Below, piece by piece: positions 31,899 to 34,886 of a stretch of 34,886 nt of DNA. Both the position numbers and the translations under genes were made by a program. Location of the stretch: contig MU859311.1 of the NCBI GenBank assembly GCA_033297205.1, positions 1-34,886 on the forward strand, given 5' to 3'. Each line of letters begins with the position of its first letter. Within the stretch, counting starts at the first letter, position 1. Below the pieces are notes generated by a model. It made no database searches. It was not told the origin of the DNA and saw only the letters and a list, made by a program, of their open reading frames with translations. This DNA comes from Pseudoneurospora amorphoporcata (Eukaryota; Ascomycota; Sordariomycetes; Sordariales; Sordariaceae).

Positions 31899-31960
<62 letters not shown>
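31882..31960. repeat. 79 nt T homopolymer tract with a single A
   Basis: T18-A-T60 preceded by a short CT repeat (CTCTCTCTC). About 230 bp downstream (32187-32203) there is a 17 nt A run in purine-rich sequence. The length is likely to be unreliable in an assembly. Confidence 0.9.
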
Positions 31961-31961
<1 letters not shown>

Positions 31962-34734
31962 GGTCTTTGTTTTTGTTTTTGACGGCAGGCTCTTTCGTGA
32001 TGGGACATGGCACTGTTTGGCTCTTCCGCTTTTCTCTTATGATTTGTCGGCACTTTGCAACGGCCCGGGACCCAAGACAGCTTGTTGTCAGACTGCAACT
32101 GGGTCATTCTTGCTTTTACCATGAACCAGAAAGAAGTCCAAAAGAAAAGAAGAAAAGAAAAAGAATGCGGAATGATGATGGAGAGCAAAAAAAAAAAAAA
32201 AAAGGACCAACAACGGAAACAATCTGACGACCTCCACTCAACAGAAGAAAAGAATGAAGTGCGGGTCGAGTCTGTTTAGCTGGGAAGCCAAGCACCAGCC
32301 AATGTCGCCTGTTCCTGCAGTGCTTAGACGGCAGGCACAGAAGCAAAGACGGCATGTCCACCAACCGCCTCATCATTTTCTTAGCACCGCATCTCACAAA
32401 GGACTTGTTGTTTTCCACGGCAAACCAGACACTGGTCAAGCTGCAGAGCGCCAGGATGATGGGCCAAGTAGAAATGGTGAGAAGGTGGGAGAACGGAGGC
32501 CTTCAGATATGATAGGCATGTTGAAGAGAATACCAAGTCCAAGCTCTGTAGAAGAGACGGAAGGGTTCGGGTTGACCACTAATACGCTCACAATGATGTG
32601 CGATTAGGCCGGGACGACGAAACAGTTCTGAAGTCTGGACCTTTCTCCAACTCCACTGATCTTCCAACAGCCATAGCAAGTGGATATTGGAGTTTGGACA
32701 TGCAACTACGGTCACCAGCCTGAAGCATCATCATCGTGATCTCCGGTGCCTTGATGGATCAGGTTTGCGCTGTCAACTTGTCACCCAAACATATATATAG
32801 CATAACAACGGCTTCCGACGCCTCGACGATAACACCACGACACATCCCTCCGAACATGTCCTGCGGCGTCGGAACAGTTGCATGTCCACATCGAGATTGT
32901 CTTGGGCTCTTCGAGACACTCACGACACCTCTCCAGCAACTGGACAGGCGCTGTAAGGGAGTTCAGAGCCTCAACCCTCGCTAGGTCGGACCGATGGGCA
33001 AACCCGAGACGGACGAGCAAACCTGGCGCGCCACAGCGTCGCAGCATCCGCCACGGCAGCCGTGCCAACGGGGTTAAGTCTCCCATTACGGACGTATCGT
33101 CACTCTGTCCACGGGCGCGCCGCCGGTCGGTATTCGGGTGGAAACCTCGCAGTGCAAACACCCAAAAGAAAACATCAAACTTTTCGCCCGAGTGGATGGC
33201 AACGACTACCAGCACAAGAGAAGCGGACAAGCAGCAGAGAAAACGGGATGCCGCTTGCCTACATATTCATATCCCACGATGTTTGGCGACTCGAGATGGA
33301 TGGTGATAGCAGCGTCGTGCCGTCTGGCGTTGTCAAGAGAGCCCCCAACTCAAACCATCGCCACAACTTCCAAGAAAAGCTGTTGCGCGTAGCACTTGTG
33401 CGCCCCAAACATCCGCTGCCCAGAACTGGCACGGTTCCTCCGTCTTAGGCTCCGTGCCTTTTCTACTGACCGCCTCTACCCTTCTGCCCTTCGCGCTCAC
33501 ATCTAGCCACTGTGTCACCCGCCGGACTGCCTGGCATGCTCCCAACGATAACAAGCTGGAGAAACCTGGCGAGCCGGGCCCGGAAGAGCAAACTCCAAAA
33601 GGGGGAAAAGTCGGGGCCCGGCATAATGGCCAGCCGCTCTCGCGCTGTCAGTGGAGGTCGGACCCGAGCCAAGGGATGGCTGAGAATCGCCGAGCTGAGA
33701 ATGAGCAACGGTACAACATGCTTGCTGATCGATGCTTAATCGAATCCCATCCTGGTGGAAAACCAGATCGAGGTCGTCGGCCGTTCTACCTGTCTCACAC
33801 TCCTTGTCAGTTCAGTGTGTATGTGGTCAGCGTGCTACCAGAATGAGTTCTACAAGTCAAGTTGAACTTGGTCAGAGTCTCACCTCGTTTTATTACGTGG
33901 TAGGGGTACGCCATGCTACTTTGTCTGCGAAGGGAAAAGCTTCATTCCTAGACTTGGCAGCTTGTCAGGGTCTCTACAGAGTGAGCATGCGCCCTTTGCC
34001 TGCCTAGGACGCGATTAACCGCAGCCAGTCGCCTCCTGTTGAACCGATCAACAGTAAAGTCGAAGCAATCTCAACAGATCACGGCGTTCGTGATGCGCAA
34101 AGGGGGCAAGACGAGTGTGCTCAAAGCTTATCTCATCACAGACTAGACAACACCCAATAGTCTTTCACAAGTCACGATGCCCTCCGTCATCGGTCCAAGG
34201 GCGTTTAGATGGTCCAGCTAGGTAAAGCTTGAAGAGGCAAGCGAGGCACGAGGGCAAAACACCCCCTCATCCCATTCCAGTTTGGTATAATTCCCAGTCA
34301 CGGGCAAAAATGTAGCCCAAGTCAAGTGACACACGTTGTCAGATTGTCTCTCTCATCCGTTTCGCTCATCTGCAAGATTCCAAGGCAGCAAGCGTGCGCT
34401 AAGTTCTCATGATGTGACCATGGTCGAACCTGGCCGGCATTTGGCTGTCCGTCAACTGGTCGCTACCACGCTGTTTCTATCATGATCTCATGCACATAAA
34501 CATTGATTGCGACGGCACGTTGCTACTGTATTCTGCAGAGCATAGTGGAATCGGTCGTTCACCTGAAGAGCCATGGGCTAGACTCGACCTGATTTCTTGG
34601 CTCTTGGGTACCCAAAACAGAAACAATAGGAACAATGGCTTGGCGTAACGTCCAATTTATAGCGATCCAGCTTTGCCCGTCATGTCAATCTTAGCGAGGA
34701 ATCATATGCAGACAAAGTTCGCCTCTGACCAAAA

Positions 34735-34738
<4 letters not shown>

Positions 34739-34765
<27 letters not shown>

Positions 34766-34785
34766 GGGGGGGGGGGGGGGGGGGG
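34739..34785. repeat. T27-G20 run near the window end
   Basis: 27 T followed directly by 20 G, then AAAACCC and AT-rich low-complexity sequence. Such a T-to-G homopolymer switch is unusual for genomic DNA and may mark a sequencing or assembly artefact. Confidence 0.85.
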
Positions 34786-34886
34786 AAAACCCAGTGAGGG
34801 GTAAAAAAATTTTTATTAAGGTACGAATTGAAAAAGACGGGAACCACGCGGAATAAACAAAGGTAAATAAGTATCTATAAAAGCCC

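Larger units (their letters stand above)
31327..34886. other. 3.5 kb region without a supported gene
   Basis: 5' side of the RasGEF gene, to the window end. Frames up to 149 codons (for example 32781-33230 minus and 32878-33306 plus) overlap each other on both strands, lack recognisable domains and look like chance frames. A TATA-like TATATATAG occurs at about 32793-32801. It may be a long promoter or contain non-coding transcripts; nothing more can be said. Confidence 0.45.

Noticed and set aside
31735..32013. Minus-strand frame with poly-Lys
   Set aside because: Created by translating the T tract.
32781..33306. Overlapping 140-150 codon frames on both strands
   Set aside because: No domain, no start context or intron structure to favour one; likely chance frames in GC-rich DNA.

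Overview
The window comes from the nuclear genome of a filamentous ascomycete (Pezizomycotina; a Sordariomycete is plausible but unproven). The evidence is short 56-170 bp GT-AG introns with CTRAC-type branch points, the gene set, and chromovirus-type Ty3/gypsy and Tad-like LINE retroelements. These retroelements carry the marks of repeat-induced point mutation (RIP): dense TAG/TAA stops, many TpA steps, and CpG left intact.

The window has two halves. From 1 to about 19.65 kb it is a nested graveyard of transposable elements with no live gene. In order it holds: (A) the gag C-terminus, protease, RT, RNase H, integrase and chromodomain of a Ty3/gypsy element with its 3' LTR (1-5600); (C) the integrase and chromodomain tail of a second gypsy element, interrupted by A (5601-about 6515); an unassigned stretch; a 5'-truncated LINE (about 7080-9720); a very AT-rich block with a 22 bp inverted repeat (9720-10995); (B) a complete but dead gypsy element on the minus strand with two 231 bp LTRs (10996-18503); a solo LTR with a perfect GTACT target duplication (18638-19038); and an LTR-like relic near 19.5 kb.

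From about 20.3 kb the sequence is ordinary gene space. RPC17 (RNA polymerase III subunit, +) converges on a Rho-like small GTPase with Rnd-like loss of catalytic residues (-). They are followed by the tRNA pseudouridine synthase DEG1/PUS3 (+), the GPI-anchor biosynthesis subunit GPI15/PIG-H (-), and a large RasGEF gene (-). I read the RasGEF gene as five exons joining a Ser/Pro/Gln-rich leader, a degenerate Ras-like GTPase domain, RasGEF_N and a catalytic CDC25 domain. The last 3.5 kb (31.3-34.9 kb) has no supportable gene; it contains a 79 nt T tract and a T27-G20 run that may be an assembly artefact.

RPC17, DEG1 and GPI15 are housekeeping genes for tRNA transcription, tRNA modification and GPI anchoring. 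The Rho-like protein and the RasGEF fusion belong to small-GTPase signalling. There is no sign of an operon, a secondary-metabolite cluster or a CRISPR array. I found no wholly new system. The strongest leads are the two catalytically altered GTPase domains (one fused to a GEF), a stem-loop conserved between LTRs that have otherwise diverged, and the loss of a catalytic aspartate in every RT.
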